Origin: Palleniella intestinalis
GTDB lineage: Bacteria > Bacteroidota > Bacteroidia > Bacteroidales > Bacteroidaceae
DNA length: 64,000 bases
Assembly: GCF_013166595.1 (NCBI RefSeq)
Contig: NZ_JABKKG010000004.1
Coordinates: 186,001 to 250,000, forward strand
Direction: 5' to 3'
Position 1 is the stretch's first letter; each line of letters opens with the position of its first letter. Both the position numbers and the translations under genes were made by a program. Shown piece by piece: positions 19,410 through 29,135 of this stretch. The notes below the pieces were generated by a model, which worked only from the letters and a program-made list of their open reading frames with translations, did not search any database and was not told the DNA's origin.

Positions 19410-19856
19410 ATGCTTTTCGATCAGATTTCAACAGACATCAAGGAGGCTATGAAAGCACGCGACAAGGTGCGCCTCGAGACATTAAGAAACATAAAGAAGG
19501 TGTTCCTTGAGGCTAAGACAGCCCCGGGAGCAAATGACGAACTCACCGATGCCGACGCAATGAAGATTCTCCAGAAACTTGCAAAGCAGGGCAAGGAATC
19601 TGCCGCAACCTACGTTCAGCAGGGACGTCAGGACCTCGCAGATGACGAACTTGCGCAGGTTGCCGTCATCGAACAATACCTTCCAAAGCCAATGACCGAG
19701 GAGGAAATCGAAGCTGTTGTGAAAGCCATAATCGCCGAGACAGGCGCCACTTCCATAAAGGAGATGGGCAAAGTCATGGGCGCTGCCTCCAAGCAGATGG
19801 CAGGCAAGGCTGAAGGCGGCCAGATTTCCGCCATCGTGAAGCGTCTCCTTGCATAA
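19410..19856 (+). CDS. yqeY: GatB/YqeY domain protein
   Basis: 148 residues, the standard size. YqeY is a stand-alone version of the C-terminal tRNA-binding helical domain of GatB. The start LFDQISTDIKEAMKARDKVRLETLR and the C-terminal KVMGAASKQMAGKAEGGQISAIVK stretch are diagnostic. It probably binds tRNA or aids amidotransferase function, but its role is not established. It ends opposite ybeY with a shared terminator between them. Confidence 0.93.
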   Translation: MLFDQISTDIKEAMKARDKVRLETLRNIKKVFLEAKTAPGANDELTDADAMKILQKLAKQGKESAATYVQQGRQDLADDELAQVAVIEQYLPKPMTEEEIEAVVKAIIAETGATSIKEMGKVMGAASKQMAGKAEGGQISAIVKRLLA

Positions 19857-20055
19857 GGGAACACCCTCGCAATGTATGTATTGTAAATATGTCAAAGAGC
19901 GCTTGTCCCATTGAAAGACGCTGCAAAGATACAATATTTCGCAAGCGATTCCAAATTTTATAGGGGTACACATGGGGGTACAGCGTGGAAAACATAACCG
20001 TTTTACCATACATCTGCATTTATATTAAGGTGTTTGATGCTATATAAGCACAAAG

Positions 20056-20097
20056 AAAATCGGTATGTTGATGTAATGAGACATCAACATACCGATT
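20056..20097. terminator. Bidirectional terminator between yqeY and ybeY
   Basis: AAATCGGTATGTTGATG and its perfect complement pair around an 8-nt loop, with A- and T-rich flanks (TCTTCTTTT). The remaining part of the 269-nt gap shows no other feature. Confidence 0.85.
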
Positions 20098-20125
20098 TCT
20101 TCTTTTCTCACCATTTCTTCGGCTT

Positions 20126-20548
20126 CTACTTCCTGTCGAACCACATGGCGAGGGCTTCATTCTCCGCCTTTTCCATTATCTCACGCTCTCCCGGACCTTT
20201 GTCGTTGATGCCGCAAAGGTGTAGTATGCCATGGATAATCACGCGGTAAAGCTCCTCCTCGTAAGGCTTGTTGAAGAGTTCTGCATTGCTGCGCACGGTG
20301 TCAAGCGAGATGACAAGGTCGCCATTTATCTGATTGCCCTCATCATAATCGAATGTTATGATGTCCGTGTAGTAGTCATGCTGTAAGTACTCGCGGTTGA
20401 CCTCGAGTATTTTCTCGTCGTCACAGAAGAGATAACCTACCTCTCCGACTGTCCTGCCGTAAGAGGCAGCGACATTACGTATCCATTTTGTCACCTCACG
20501 CTTCTTTATCTGAGGCATTTTAACGTTCTCCGCGTTGTAGCTAATCAT
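20126..20548 (-). CDS. ybeY: Endoribonuclease YbeY
   Basis: 140 residues. YbeY is a zinc-dependent RNase for 16S rRNA 3' processing and ribosome quality control. The metal motif is HGILHLCGINDKG: the first two His are standard, and the third position is Asp-Lys rather than the proteobacterial DH, a variant common in Bacteroidota. Upstream ISYNAENVKMPQIKKREVTKWI is typical of the phylum. It is the last gene of the minus-strand set ruvB-coaD-ybeY. Confidence 0.93.
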   Translation of the reverse strand: MISYNAENVKMPQIKKREVTKWIRNVAASYGRTVGEVGYLFCDDEKILEVNREYLQHDYYTDIITFDYDEGNQINGDLVISLDTVRSNAELFNKPYEEELYRVIIHGILHLCGINDKGPGEREIMEKAENEALAMWFDRK

Positions 20549-20583
20549 AATCTCCTATGTTTTGAAAACTGTAAAATTCTTAC

Positions 20584-20604
20584 AAAAAACGCCCATTTCA
20601 TCGG
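20584..20604. repeat. GCCCATTTCATCG word, intergenic copy
   Basis: AAAAAACGCCCATTTCATCG between coaD and ybeY. Exact copies of the 13-mer also occur at 19358 (complement), 22761 (inside a gene) and 35429. Confidence 0.5.
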
Positions 20605-20617
20605 GAAAAATCCTTCT

Positions 20618-20692
20618 GTTGCATATGTTGCAACACACCATTGCATGTATTGCAACGTGCTGTTGCAAGCAGTGCAACACATTGCTTTGCAG
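20618..20692. repeat. TTGCAACA short tandem-like array
   Basis: Seven words of TTGCA(A/T) type spaced about 9-12 bp, in both orientations, fill the gap between coaD and ybeY. The words TTGCAACA and TGTTGCAA are near self-complementary, so several alternative hairpins are possible. Confidence 0.6.
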
Positions 20693-20694
20693 CC

Positions 20695-21135
20695 TTATGG
20701 CAGGAATTTCGTGGTGTCCTTGCCAAACATCTGCAGCGTGCGCACTCCACTGCTTGACAGTGCGGAGAGTTCAGGGCGCGAGAAAAACAGCACGGTCTCC
20801 AGACCGTCCCCTAACAGGCGGTTGTATTCCGCCTGATTCCTCTCGTACTCATAGTCCACGACAGAGCGCACACCCTTTACTACGGCTGCCGCATCATGTC
20901 TCTTTGCAAGGTCGGCAGCCATGTCGCTGTATGCCTCTACTGTGACGCGTGGCTCATCTTTATATATGCTTTCTATCTGTGCAAGACGCTCCTCTACACC
21001 GCTGTTGCTGTCCTTCGCAGGATTGAAACCTATGCCGATGATAACCTTGTCAAAGATAGTCAGGGCACGTTCCACAATGTCAGCATGTCCGATTGTGAAC
21101 GGATTGAACGTTCCGGTGAATATTGCTGTTCTCAT
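20695..21135 (-). CDS. coaD: Phosphopantetheine adenylyltransferase
   Basis: 146 residues. It makes dephospho-CoA from 4'-phosphopantetheine and ATP, the penultimate step of coenzyme A synthesis. The nucleotidyltransferase motif is GTFNPFTIGH, with Asn where most enzymes have Asp; VVKGVRSVVDYEYE and the ALSSSGVR segment replace the usual SSxxVRE motif. These differences are those of a Bacteroidota-type CoaD. The gene starts 36 nt after ruvB stops. Confidence 0.95.
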   Translation of the reverse strand: MRTAIFTGTFNPFTIGHADIVERALTIFDKVIIGIGFNPAKDSNSGVEERLAQIESIYKDEPRVTVEAYSDMAADLAKRHDAAAVVKGVRSVVDYEYERNQAEYNRLLGDGLETVLFFSRPELSALSSSGVRTLQMFGKDTTKFLP

Positions 21136-21171
21136 TATTCTGTCATTTTAGCCCATTTCAACGTGGGATTC

Positions 21172-22206
21172 TCAGTCAAATAGTGACGGCTGACGCTCCC
21201 CGGAGGTGTATATGTCCCTGCCGAGGTGGCGGTAAGCAAGCTCCGTCAGGACACGTCCGCGCGGAGTCCTCTTCATGAAACCCTCCATGATAAGGAACGG
21301 TTCGTAGACCTCCTCCACGGTTCCCGCATCCTCACCGATGGCTGTCGCAATGGTTGAGATGCCCACAGGACCGCCACGGAACTTGTCGATGATTGTCGTA
21401 AGTATCTTATTGTCAATCTCGTCAAGACCATAAGAGTCGATGTTGAGAGCCGTGAGCGACATCTCCGCTATGGCCGTATTGATGCTTCCATTGCCTTTCA
21501 CTTGGGCGAAATCCCTCACCCTTCGCAGCAGAGCATTGGCTATTCGAGGCGTACCGCGTGAGCGTCGTGCAATCTCTATGGCAGCCTTGTCCGAGATAGG
21601 CACCCTGAGAATCCTCGCCGAGCGTCGTATGATACGCATCAGGGTCTCAGGATTGTAGTATTCAAGGTGCATGTTTATACCAAAACGCGCACGCAGAGGA
21701 GCCGTCAGCAAGCCCGAGCGCGTCGTCGCACCGACAAGGGTGAACGGGTTCAGGTCTATCTGTATGCTTCGCGCCGACGGACCTTTGTCAATCATGATGT
21801 CAATGCGGTAGTCCTCCATCGCAGAGTAAAGATACTCCTCGACGACAGGGCTGAGGCGGTGAATCTCGTCGATGAACAGCACGTCGTTAGGCTCCAGAGA
21901 CGTCAGTATGCCGGCAAGGTCGCCCGGTTTGTCGAGCACCGGACCGGAAGTGATCTTGAATCCCACGCCCAGTTCGTTTGCGATGATGTTCGAAAGTGTC
22001 GTCTTTCCCAGTCCCGGAGGCCCGTGGAGCAAAGTGTGGTCAAGAGGCTCACCGCGATATTTCGCTGCCTCCACAAAGACCTGAAGGTTCTCCACGACCT
22101 TCTTTTGTCCGGTGAAATCGCCGAATTCGAGAGGGCGGAGAGCGTTCTCAAAGTCCTTTTCCGTGCTCTTCTGCCCCTGGCTTCTTATGTCGAAATCTTC
22201 ATCCAT
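21172..22206 (-). CDS. ruvB: Holliday junction branch migration helicase RuvB
   Basis: 344 residues. Hexameric AAA+ motor of the RuvAB complex in recombination and repair. Walker A is [10 protein letters not shown], Walker B is [10 protein letters not shown], sensor 1 is GATTRSG and the C-terminal winged helix contains [15 protein letters not shown]. The start [11 protein letters not shown] is typical of the order. First gene of the minus-strand group with coaD and ybeY. Confidence 0.98.
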   Translation of the reverse strand: MDEDFDIRSQGQKSTEKDFENALRPLEFGDFTGQKKVVENLQVFVEAAKYRGEPLDHTLLHGPPGLGKTTLSNIIANELGVGFKITSGPVLDKPGDLAGILTSLEPNDVLFIDEIHRLSPVVEEYLYSAMEDYRIDIMIDKGPSARSIQIDLNPFTLVGATTRSGLLTAPLRARFGINMHLEYYNPETLMRIIRRSARILRVPISDKAAIEIARRSRGTPRIANALLRRVRDFAQVKGNGSINTAIAEMSLTALNIDSYGLDEIDNKILTTIIDKFRGGPVGISTIATAIGEDAGTVEEVYEPFLIMEGFMKRTPRGRVLTELAYRHLGRDIYTSGERQPSLFD

Positions 22207-22232
22207 AGTCTGTTTTACTACTGTTTTTCAGG

Positions 22233-22334
22233 CATAAAGGAGTGTGGCTCTGCCACACAAACTGTATGTTTTTTTGCCATCCCCATGGCTGAAGCCAGGG
22301 GTTACCGTAAAGGTTGTGGCTCTGCCACATTTGT
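22233..22334. repeat. Multi-hairpin element bounded by GTGTGGCTCTGCCACAC, copy 1
   Basis: Order of parts: CATAAAGGA, hairpin GTGTGGCTCTGCCACAC, a variable arm, CATGGCTGAAGCCAGGGG with a GGCTGAAGCC hairpin, TTACCGTAAAGG, and hairpin TGTGGCTCTGCCACA. The same order is found at 37312-38916 (split), 38982, 41160 (reversed) and 41309. It lies between the divergent ruvB and methyltransferase genes. Confidence 0.8.
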
Positions 22335-22420
22335 TTGCGAAAAGTTATACACTTGGCTTGCAAAAGTGGTGAACTTATTATATTTGCCACAAATTTACTA
22401 ATTATTTGGCAAATTCTTTA

Positions 22421-22428
22421 TATCTTTG
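22421..22428 (+). promoter_or_regulatory. -7 element upstream of the methyltransferase gene
   Basis: TATCTTTG followed by CACC, 69 nt before the ATG at 22497. No TTTG box at the usual distance was found. Confidence 0.5.
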
Positions 22429-22496
22429 CACCATAATTTTTCATTTTTCACGGAAAAAGGCATTATGCCTTGCCGAAAAACCAAATATAACCGACC

Positions 22497-23717
22497 ATGA
22501 CAACAGAGGAGTTTATCACCATCCACCGTGACGATGATGTCCGCAGACTGGCGCTGAAGCCCCAAGCCGGAGTAGACATGCGCTTTGCCCTTCAGCAGAT
22601 TGACGGCCGTCAGAGGGCGCGCACGAAGCTGCCGATGTGGGCGGAATGTGACGGCATACTCTATCCTCCGCACATCTCCATGGAGCAATGTTCGAGCGAA
22701 AAGACTGCCGTCTACAAGCGCGACAGACTGCTTCCTGAAAGTGCGGAAGTGAAGAAAAACGCCCATTTCATCGACCTGACGGGAGGTTTTGGCGTAGATT
22801 TCTCCTACATGTCGCAAGGTTTCGGGAGGGCGTGGTATGTCGAGCGTCAGGAGCATCTCTGCGAGACGGCACGCCATAACTTCTCCGTTCTCGGAATGGA
22901 GAATGCGGAAGTTGTCTGCGATACCTCGGAGTCGTTCCTGCAATCCTTGCCTTCCTCGAAAGAGGAGCGCAAGAGGAGGACAATCTACCTTGATCCTGCG
23001 CGCCGTGATGTGAACGGCAGGAAGACATACGCCATAGAGGACTGCACGCCCGACATAGTCGGTCTGATGCCGTTGCTGAGGGAGAAGGCGTGGCGCGTGA
23101 TAGTGAAACTCTCACCGATGCTTGATCATCGTGAGGCGTGCCGTCGGGTGGACGGTGTTTCAGAGGTGCACATCGTCTCCGTGAAGAATGAGTGCAAGGA
23201 ACTTATCCTTGTCATCGATGACCGCGATGTTCCGGCAAAAGTAGTGTGCGTCAATGACGAAGAGATGTTTGAAAGCATGCTCCTGCCTGACGGAGACGGT
23301 CTGCCGACGCTGCCGCCTGTCGTCACTGTCATGCCGGTTGCCGGCGATGCACTGTTTGTGCCTAACGCTTCGATAATGAAATCGGGCAATTTTGCCGATT
23401 TTACCGCACAATTCTCTTGTGCCGCCCTTGACAGGATGACCCATCTTTTTATTGCAAAAAACGCCGATTCCATCGAATGTTTTCCCGACAGAGTGTTTGA
23501 AATTGTAGCCCTTTCCTCGCTGAACAAGAAAGAGTTTAAGCGCGCCCTTGCCGGCATTCCCGGCGGAGTGTCTCGCGCGAACATAGCCGTGCGCAATTTC
23601 CCCATGTCCGCGGACGAGCTCCGCAAGCGTCTGAAGCTGAAGGACGGCGGAGAGATTTTTATCTTCGGGACAACCGTTCTCGGTGAGCACCGTATCCTTG
23701 TCTGCCGTCGCAGGTAA
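22497..23717 (+). CDS. Class I SAM-dependent methyltransferase with THUMP-like domain
   Basis: 406 residues. The organisation is that of the PG_1098-type proteins of Bacteroidales: N-terminal helical region (about 1-80), a Rossmann methyltransferase core with the SAM motif FIDLTGGFGVDFSYM and the catalytic-type motif YLDPARRD, then a THUMP-like C-terminal part (about 300-406). Such proteins are thought to modify RNA, but the target is not established. It stands alone between a promoter and a repeat cluster. Confidence 0.82.
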   Translation: MTTEEFITIHRDDDVRRLALKPQAGVDMRFALQQIDGRQRARTKLPMWAECDGILYPPHISMEQCSSEKTAVYKRDRLLPESAEVKKNAHFIDLTGGFGVDFSYMSQGFGRAWYVERQEHLCETARHNFSVLGMENAEVVCDTSESFLQSLPSSKEERKRRTIYLDPARRDVNGRKTYAIEDCTPDIVGLMPLLREKAWRVIVKLSPMLDHREACRRVDGVSEVHIVSVKNECKELILVIDDRDVPAKVVCVNDEEMFESMLLPDGDGLPTLPPVVTVMPVAGDALFVPNASIMKSGNFADFTAQFSCAALDRMTHLFIAKNADSIECFPDRVFEIVALSSLNKKEFKRALAGIPGGVSRANIAVRNFPMSADELRKRLKLKDGGEIFIFGTTVLGEHRILVCRRR

Positions 23718-23771
23718 GGAATATTATTTGGTTGCGTTATTTATTGGAAATCAGTAAGTTATAGATTATGA

Positions 23772-23855
23772 AACAAAGTGTTACCTTTTGCACTGCGAAA
23801 GGTAACACTTTACACGGTAAAAGGTAACCTTTGACCATGCAAAGTGATACCTTTG
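23772..23855. repeat. AAAGGTAAC-type intergenic repeat cluster, copy 3
   Basis: Four units in alternating orientation: CAAAGTGTTACCTTTTG, CGAAAGGTAACACTTTA, AAAAGGTAACCTTTGACC and GCAAAGTGATACCTTTG, with about 8-bp spacers such as CACTGC and CATGC. It lies between two plus-strand genes, upstream of the next promoter. Confidence 0.75.
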
Positions 23856-23984
23856 GTTTCCTGATGTGTGTGCGTTTGTTTTTTATATTGTGCCAACTGT
23901 GTTTCTGTGTTGCGTATTTTCCTTTTCCAACTTAAAAAAAAATAATTTTACATGGTAAAATGTTAAGAATACGTTTGTTTTTAG

Positions 23985-23992
23985 TAACTTTG
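23985..23992 (+). promoter_or_regulatory. -7 element of the GNAT gene
   Basis: TAACTTTG, 81 nt before the ATG at 24074. The upstream box is unclear. Confidence 0.5.
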
Positions 23993-24073
23993 TAAAGTTT
24001 TATGCGCGGATGCGCCCAAACATTATATATGCGCGGGAAAGAAATGCGGATGCATTGATTCAAACTATTGAAT

Positions 24074-25225
24074 ATGAAAGATATAGAGATACGCAAGGTA
24101 GAGACGAAGAAAGACCTTGGACGGTTCATTGATTTTCATTACGACCTTTATGAAGGCTCGCCTTATGATGTCCCTTCGCTTTACAGCGATGAGGTGGACA
24201 CACTTTCCCGTGACAGGAATGCTGCCTTTGACTTCTGTGAGGCGGAGTATTTCATGGCTTTCCGTGACGGAGAGCTTGTCGGAAGGGTAGCAGCCATCAT
24301 CAATCACAAGGCCAACGAGAAGTGGGGCAGGAAGGATGTGCGCTTTGGCTGGATAGACTTTGTCGAGGATAAGGCGGTTGCCGAGGCGTTGCTCGATGCT
24401 GTTGCGGACTACGGACGCAGGCATGGCATGGAGCAGATGGTCGGTCCTCTCGGCTTCACGGATATGGACAGCGAGGGCATGCTGGTGTATGGCTTTGACG
24501 AACTGAGCACTATTGCCACACTATACAATTACGAGTACTACCCGCGAATCATAGAGGAAATCGGCGGTTTTGAGGTGGACAACCGCTACAATGAGTACAA
24601 CATCCTTGTCCCGGAGCAGATGCCTGAGAAGCACAGGAAGATTTCCGAGATGATAATGAAGCGCTACAACCTGCACATAAGGAAGGTGAAGCGCAGCGAG
24701 TTGTACGGCAAGGAGAAGATGGGACGTAAGGTTTTCTCCCTGATAAACGCCACGTACAAAGACCTTTACGGCTACAGCGAACTGACCGACAGGCAGATAG
24801 ACCAGTTGGTGAAGAAGTTCTCCATTGTGCTGGACATGAACCTTGTGACCCTTGTCGAGGACTGGAACACTCCCGGACACGACCTCATCGGTGTGGGCAT
24901 CACTGCGCCTTCCATGGCGAGAGTGTTGCAGAAATGCCGCCGTGGCAGGCTGTTTCCTTTCGGCTGGTTCCACCTTTTGCGATTCCTTTTGTCAAAGAAA
25001 TCAAAGGGACTCGACCTGCTTCTTATCGGTGTGCTTCCCGAATACCGCAACAAAGGTGTCAATGCGCTGTTCTTCTACGACTTGATTCCGTACTACCACA
25101 AGTACGGTGTGGAGTGGGCGGAGACGCAGCTGGAGATGGAGACAAACACCGCCGTGCAGGGGCAGTGGGACATGTTCGAGCACCGTAACCACAAGAAGCG
25201 TGTGTGCTGGAAGAAGAAAATATAG
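24074..25225 (+). CDS. GNAT-fold N-acyltransferase (YghO-like)
   Basis: 383 residues from MKDIEIRK; the TTG at 24068 is an unlikely start. An N-terminal half contains YEGSPYDVPSLY and GFTDMDSEGMLVYGFDE, and the C-terminal half carries a GNAT-like acyl-CoA-binding segment LLLIGVLPEYRNKGVNALFFYDL. It matches the large acetyltransferase-like family seen near lipid or sugar genes in Bacteroidota. The substrate is unknown and nothing in the neighbourhood narrows it. parE follows after 150 nt. Confidence 0.75.
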   Translation: MKDIEIRKVETKKDLGRFIDFHYDLYEGSPYDVPSLYSDEVDTLSRDRNAAFDFCEAEYFMAFRDGELVGRVAAIINHKANEKWGRKDVRFGWIDFVEDKAVAEALLDAVADYGRRHGMEQMVGPLGFTDMDSEGMLVYGFDELSTIATLYNYEYYPRIIEEIGGFEVDNRYNEYNILVPEQMPEKHRKISEMIMKRYNLHIRKVKRSELYGKEKMGRKVFSLINATYKDLYGYSELTDRQIDQLVKKFSIVLDMNLVTLVEDWNTPGHDLIGVGITAPSMARVLQKCRRGRLFPFGWFHLLRFLLSKKSKGLDLLLIGVLPEYRNKGVNALFFYDLIPYYHKYGVEWAETQLEMETNTAVQGQWDMFEHRNHKKRVCWKKKI

Positions 25226-25233
25226 TGAGGGTA

Positions 25234-25317
25234 TGATGTTCTCATGATATGACATTATTTTATGATGAAACATGTTGCCCCATGATGCCTCATGAAATCT
25301 CATGATGAAATAAATAA
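25234..25317. repeat. CATGATGAAA short repeat array
   Basis: Six or so words of TCATGATG / CATGAAAT type, spaced about 10-13 bp, fill the gap before parE. It resembles the other short intergenic arrays in layout but uses a different word. Confidence 0.5.
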
Positions 25318-25375
25318 AACAACCCGATAAACAAGGGGAATCCCTTTCCCTACAACCACATAACATAATCAGAAT

Positions 25376-27325
25376 ATGGCAGAAGACTTGGAGTTTCAGG
25401 CAGAGCAGGTGGCGTATACCGATGACAACATACGCAAGTTGTCCGATGTTGAGCACATCCGCACGCGCCCCGGTATGTACATCGGCCGTCTCGGTGACGG
25501 CAGTCATGCCGAGGACGGCATATATGTGCTTCTGAAGGAGGCTATCGACAATTCCATCGACGAGTTCCGCATGAATGCCGGAAAGCGCATTGAGGTGGAT
25601 GTCGACGAGCAGTTGCGCATCTCTATCCGCGACTACGGACGCGGCATTCCGCAGGGCAAGATGATAGAGGCTGTGTCACAACTGAACACCGGCGGCAAGT
25701 ATGACTCCAAGGCTTTCAAGAAGTCTGTGGGCATGAACGGTGTCGGTGTGAAGGCCGTAAACTTCCTTTCCTCACGCTTTGAGGTGCGCTCCTATCGCGA
25801 CGGAAAGGTGCGCAGTGCATGTTTTGAGCGGGGAATCCTGCAGTCGGACGAGACAAAGGACACGGAGGAGGAGAACGGAACGTTCATCTTCTTTGAACCG
25901 GACGAGACATTGTTCCTCAACTACAAGTTCCATGATGACATCGTTGCCGAGATGCTTCGTAACTACACGTACCTCAATTCCGGTCTGATTATCATGCACA
26001 ACGGACGCCGCATAGCGTCAAGGAACGGACTTGCGGACTTGCTGAAGGACACGATGTCCACGGCTCCGCTGTATCCTATCGTGCACATAAAAGGGGAGGA
26101 CATCGAGATTGCCTTCACACATGCCAACCAGTATGGTGAGGAATACCACTCCTTTGTCAACGGACAGCACACCACGCAGGGCGGTACTCACCAGTCAGCT
26201 TTTAAGGAACATATTGCCAAGACATTGAAGGACTTCTTCCAGAAATCCTTTGAATTCACCGACATCCGTAACGGCATTGTGGCAGCGGTGGCGGTGAATG
26301 TCGAGGAACCGATGTTCGAGTCGCAGACGAAAATCAAGCTTGGTTCGCTGCTTATGGCACCGGAGGGTGTGAGCATCAACAAGTATATCGGTGATTTCGT
26401 GCATACCGAGGTGGATAATTTCCTGCACAAGAATCCTGATGTTGCCGAGGTTATCCTTGAGAAAATCACCTCTTCGGAGCGTGAACGCAAGGCAATGGCA
26501 GGCGTGACGAAGCTCGCCCGTGAGCGTGCCAAGAAGGCAAACCTCCATAATCCGAAGCTCCGCGACTGCCGTGTGCACTTCTCTGATTTCAAGAATCCTC
26601 GTAAAGAGGAGTCCTCCATATTCATCACTGAGGGCGATTCTGCTTCCGGTTCTATCACAAAGAGCCGCGATGTGAACACTCAGGCGGTGTTCTCACTGCG
26701 CGGAAAACCGCTGAACTCTTTCGGACTTACCAAGAAGGTGGTCTATGAGAATGAGGAATTCAACCTCCTGCAGGCGGCACTTGACATCGAGGACGGTCTT
26801 GATTCTCTGCGTTATAATAAGGTCATTGTCGCCACGGATGCCGATGTCGACGGCATGCACATACGCCTTCTTACCATCACTTTCTTCCTCCAGTTCTTCC
26901 CGGAACTGGTGCGCAAGGGGCATGTCTATATCCTTCAGACACCGCTGTTCCGTGTGCGCAACCGCCGTACCAAGATTAAGAACAAGGCGGTCGTAAAGGC
27001 TGAGGACGAGAAACTGAAGGCTCGCAACGAGAAGCAGAAGGACTTCATCACTCGCTACTGCTACAGTGACGAGGAACGTCAGCGTGCCATCGAGGATCTT
27101 TCTCCTGATCCTGAGATTACGCGCTTTAAGGGTTTGGGTGAGATTTCCCCTGACGAATTCGCCGGTTTCATCGGCCCTGACATCCGTCTTGAGCAGGTCA
27201 CGCTGCGCCAGGAAGACCAGGTGCAGAAGCTCCTCGCGTACTATATGGGCAAGAACACTCCCGACAGACAGGACTTCATCATCAACAATCTTGTCATAGA
27301 GAAGGACATTCCTGAGGAGGAGTAA
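25376..27325 (+). CDS. parE: DNA topoisomerase IV subunit B
   Basis: 649 residues. ATPase subunit of the type IIA topoisomerase that unlinks daughter chromosomes. The GHKL motifs are [15 protein letters not shown] and [11 protein letters not shown]; the TOPRIM motifs are [10 protein letters not shown] and [10 protein letters not shown]. Wording such as [19 protein letters not shown] matches the ParE rather than the GyrB branch in this phylum. parA usually follows in Bacteroidales, but here the next gene is an S41 protease after a repeat array. Confidence 0.93.
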   Translation: MAEDLEFQAEQVAYTDDNIRKLSDVEHIRTRPGMYIGRLGDGSHAEDGIYVLLKEAIDNSIDEFRMNAGKRIEVDVDEQLRISIRDYGRGIPQGKMIEAVSQLNTGGKYDSKAFKKSVGMNGVGVKAVNFLSSRFEVRSYRDGKVRSACFERGILQSDETKDTEEENGTFIFFEPDETLFLNYKFHDDIVAEMLRNYTYLNSGLIIMHNGRRIASRNGLADLLKDTMSTAPLYPIVHIKGEDIEIAFTHANQYGEEYHSFVNGQHTTQGGTHQSAFKEHIAKTLKDFFQKSFEFTDIRNGIVAAVAVNVEEPMFESQTKIKLGSLLMAPEGVSINKYIGDFVHTEVDNFLHKNPDVAEVILEKITSSERERKAMAGVTKLARERAKKANLHNPKLRDCRVHFSDFKNPRKEESSIFITEGDSASGSITKSRDVNTQAVFSLRGKPLNSFGLTKKVVYENEEFNLLQAALDIEDGLDSLRYNKVIVATDADVDGMHIRLLTITFFLQFFPELVRKGHVYILQTPLFRVRNRRTKIKNKAVVKAEDEKLKARNEKQKDFITRYCYSDEERQRAIEDLSPDPEITRFKGLGEISPDEFAGFIGPDIRLEQVTLRQEDQVQKLLAYYMGKNTPDRQDFIINNLVIEKDIPEEE

Positions 27326-27333
27326 GATTCTTG

Positions 27334-27460
27334 GGTCAGTACTGCCAATAACGACATAATTGACAATACTGACACTAAATCAATACTGTCATTATTGACA
27401 TATCCGACAGTACTGACATTGACACAACCGACAGTACTGGCCACATTGCCAATTCTGACC
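27334..27460. repeat. 9-bp-period TATTGACA array, longest copy
   Basis: About thirteen degenerate words such as CAGTACTGAC, AATTGACAATACTGACA and TACTGTCATTATTGACA fill the parE to S41-protease gap. They are mostly in the TGACA orientation with a few TGTCA words. The array ends 28 nt before the ATG at 27489. Confidence 0.75.
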
Positions 27461-27488
27461 AAACAGACAAACAAAACTCACGAACCCA

Positions 27489-29057
27489 ATGAAAAAACTG
27501 CTTATACTCCTTGCCCTTCTGCCACTTGCGGCTGCAGGACAGATGAAGATCAAAGTCGGCTCGGACTCTCCTTTGCGCAAGTTGCAGATAGCACAACTGG
27601 CGATAGAGAACCTCTATGTCGACACTGTTGATGCCAACAAACTCGTCGAAGATGGAATACGCGGCATGCTGGAGAAGCTTGATCCGCACTCTTCCTTCAC
27701 CACTGCAAAGGAGACACAAGAACTTAACGAACCGCTGCAAGGCAACTTTGACGGCATAGGTGTGCAGTTTAATGTCATCGAGGACACACTCATCGTCCTC
27801 CAGACTGTTCACGGCGGACCGTCGGAAAAGGTCGGAATCATCGCCGGAGACCGCATTATCGCAGTCAACGACACAACCATCGCCGGCGTGAAAATGTCAA
27901 GAGCGGACATCATGAAGCGTCTACGCGGCAAGCGAGGGACAAAGGTCAATGTCCTTGTCAAGCGTGCCGGAGAGCGTAAACCGATAACCTTTACCATAAA
28001 GCGTGACAAGATTCCGGTGCATTCCATGGACGCCGCATACATGATAGAGCCGGGAATCGGCTACATACGCCTTGGCAATTTCGGGGCAACAATCCACAAA
28101 GAGCTGCTTCAGGCAGCTGATTCGCTGAAACGGCAGGGCATGGTTGACCTTATCCTCGACCTTCAGGACAATGGCGGAGGCTATCTCTCCGCAGCTGAGG
28201 ATGTCGCAAATGAGTTCCTGGAGAAAGGCTCTCTCATCGTCTATACCACAGGAAGAAGCGTCCCACGCCATGAGTCCAAGGCTGACGGCAGAGGCAGATT
28301 GCAGACCGGAAAGGTGGTTGTGCTCGTCAATGAGTTCACCGCTTCCGCGGCAGAGATTGTCTCCGGTGCGGTGCAGGACCACGACAGAGGCATCATCATA
28401 GGACGAAGGACATTCGGAAAGGGCTTGGTGCAGCGTCCTGTCGAACTTCCTGACGGTTCGATGATACGTCTTACGGTCGCCCATTACTATACTCCTACGG
28501 GGCGCTGCATACAGAAACCGTACAAGCCGGGTGACAGGAAAGACTACGACATGGACTTCGAGCAGCGTCTGAAACATGGCGAACTGACCTGCCGTGACTC
28601 CATACATTTCGATGATTCGCTGAAGTATGAGACTCTCCGCGAGCACCGCACGGTCTACGGCGGAGGAGGAATCATGCCGGACATCTTCGTCCCTCTCGAC
28701 ACACTCCAATACACCCGATTCCACCGCTCATTGGTGGCAAAGGGCATTGTCGTGCAGGAAGTGATAAAGTATTATGACAAGAACCGCCGCCAACTGCGTA
28801 AGATAAAGACCATAAACGACTTCAAGCGTGACTTCACCATCCCGGAAACGCTCATCACAGCGATAGTCGAAGAGGGCAAAAAGCAGAAGGTGGAGCCGGC
28901 GGATGACGAGGAGAAGCAGCGCACAATGCCTTATCTCAAAGACCAGCTGCGGGCACTCATAGCGCGCGATTTATACGGTGAATCCGCCTATTTTGAGATA
29001 ATCAACCCGACAAATCCGACATTCAATGTCGGTCTGGAGGAGATAAAAAGAAGGTAA
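27489..29057 (+). CDS. S41 family C-terminal processing peptidase, exported
   Basis: 522 residues. The signal peptide is MKKLLILLALLPLAAAGQ. It has an N-terminal helical part with LDPHSSF, a PDZ domain (about 85-180), and the S41 protease core with catalytic S286 in NEFTASAAE and K311 in RTFGKGLVQ. Family members (CtpA/Prc) trim periplasmic proteins from the C-terminus. It is followed by the PAP2 gene after 78 nt that hold another 9-bp array. Confidence 0.93.
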   Translation: MKKLLILLALLPLAAAGQMKIKVGSDSPLRKLQIAQLAIENLYVDTVDANKLVEDGIRGMLEKLDPHSSFTTAKETQELNEPLQGNFDGIGVQFNVIEDTLIVLQTVHGGPSEKVGIIAGDRIIAVNDTTIAGVKMSRADIMKRLRGKRGTKVNVLVKRAGERKPITFTIKRDKIPVHSMDAAYMIEPGIGYIRLGNFGATIHKELLQAADSLKRQGMVDLILDLQDNGGGYLSAAEDVANEFLEKGSLIVYTTGRSVPRHESKADGRGRLQTGKVVVLVNEFTASAAEIVSGAVQDHDRGIIIGRRTFGKGLVQRPVELPDGSMIRLTVAHYYTPTGRCIQKPYKPGDRKDYDMDFEQRLKHGELTCRDSIHFDDSLKYETLREHRTVYGGGGIMPDIFVPLDTLQYTRFHRSLVAKGIVVQEVIKYYDKNRRQLRKIKTINDFKRDFTIPETLITAIVEEGKKQKVEPADDEEKQRTMPYLKDQLRALIARDLYGESAYFEIINPTNPTFNVGLEEIKRR

Positions 29058-29069
29058 TGGCCAATAAAA

Positions 29070-29117
29070 TCAGTATTGTCAATATTGACAGTAATGTCAG
29101 TAATGTCAACATTGATA
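29070..29117. repeat. 9-bp-period array before the PAP2 gene
   Basis: Five consecutive words (CAGTATTGT, CAATATTGA, CAGTAATGT, CAGTAATGT, CAACATTGA) with an exact 9-bp period, ending 18 nt before the ATG at 29136. Confidence 0.75.
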
Positions 29118-29135
29118 TAAACACACACACCACCC

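Noticed and set aside
21667..22401. 244-codon plus-strand frame
   Set aside because: Mostly antisense to ruvB and then runs through a hairpin element; no domain recognised.
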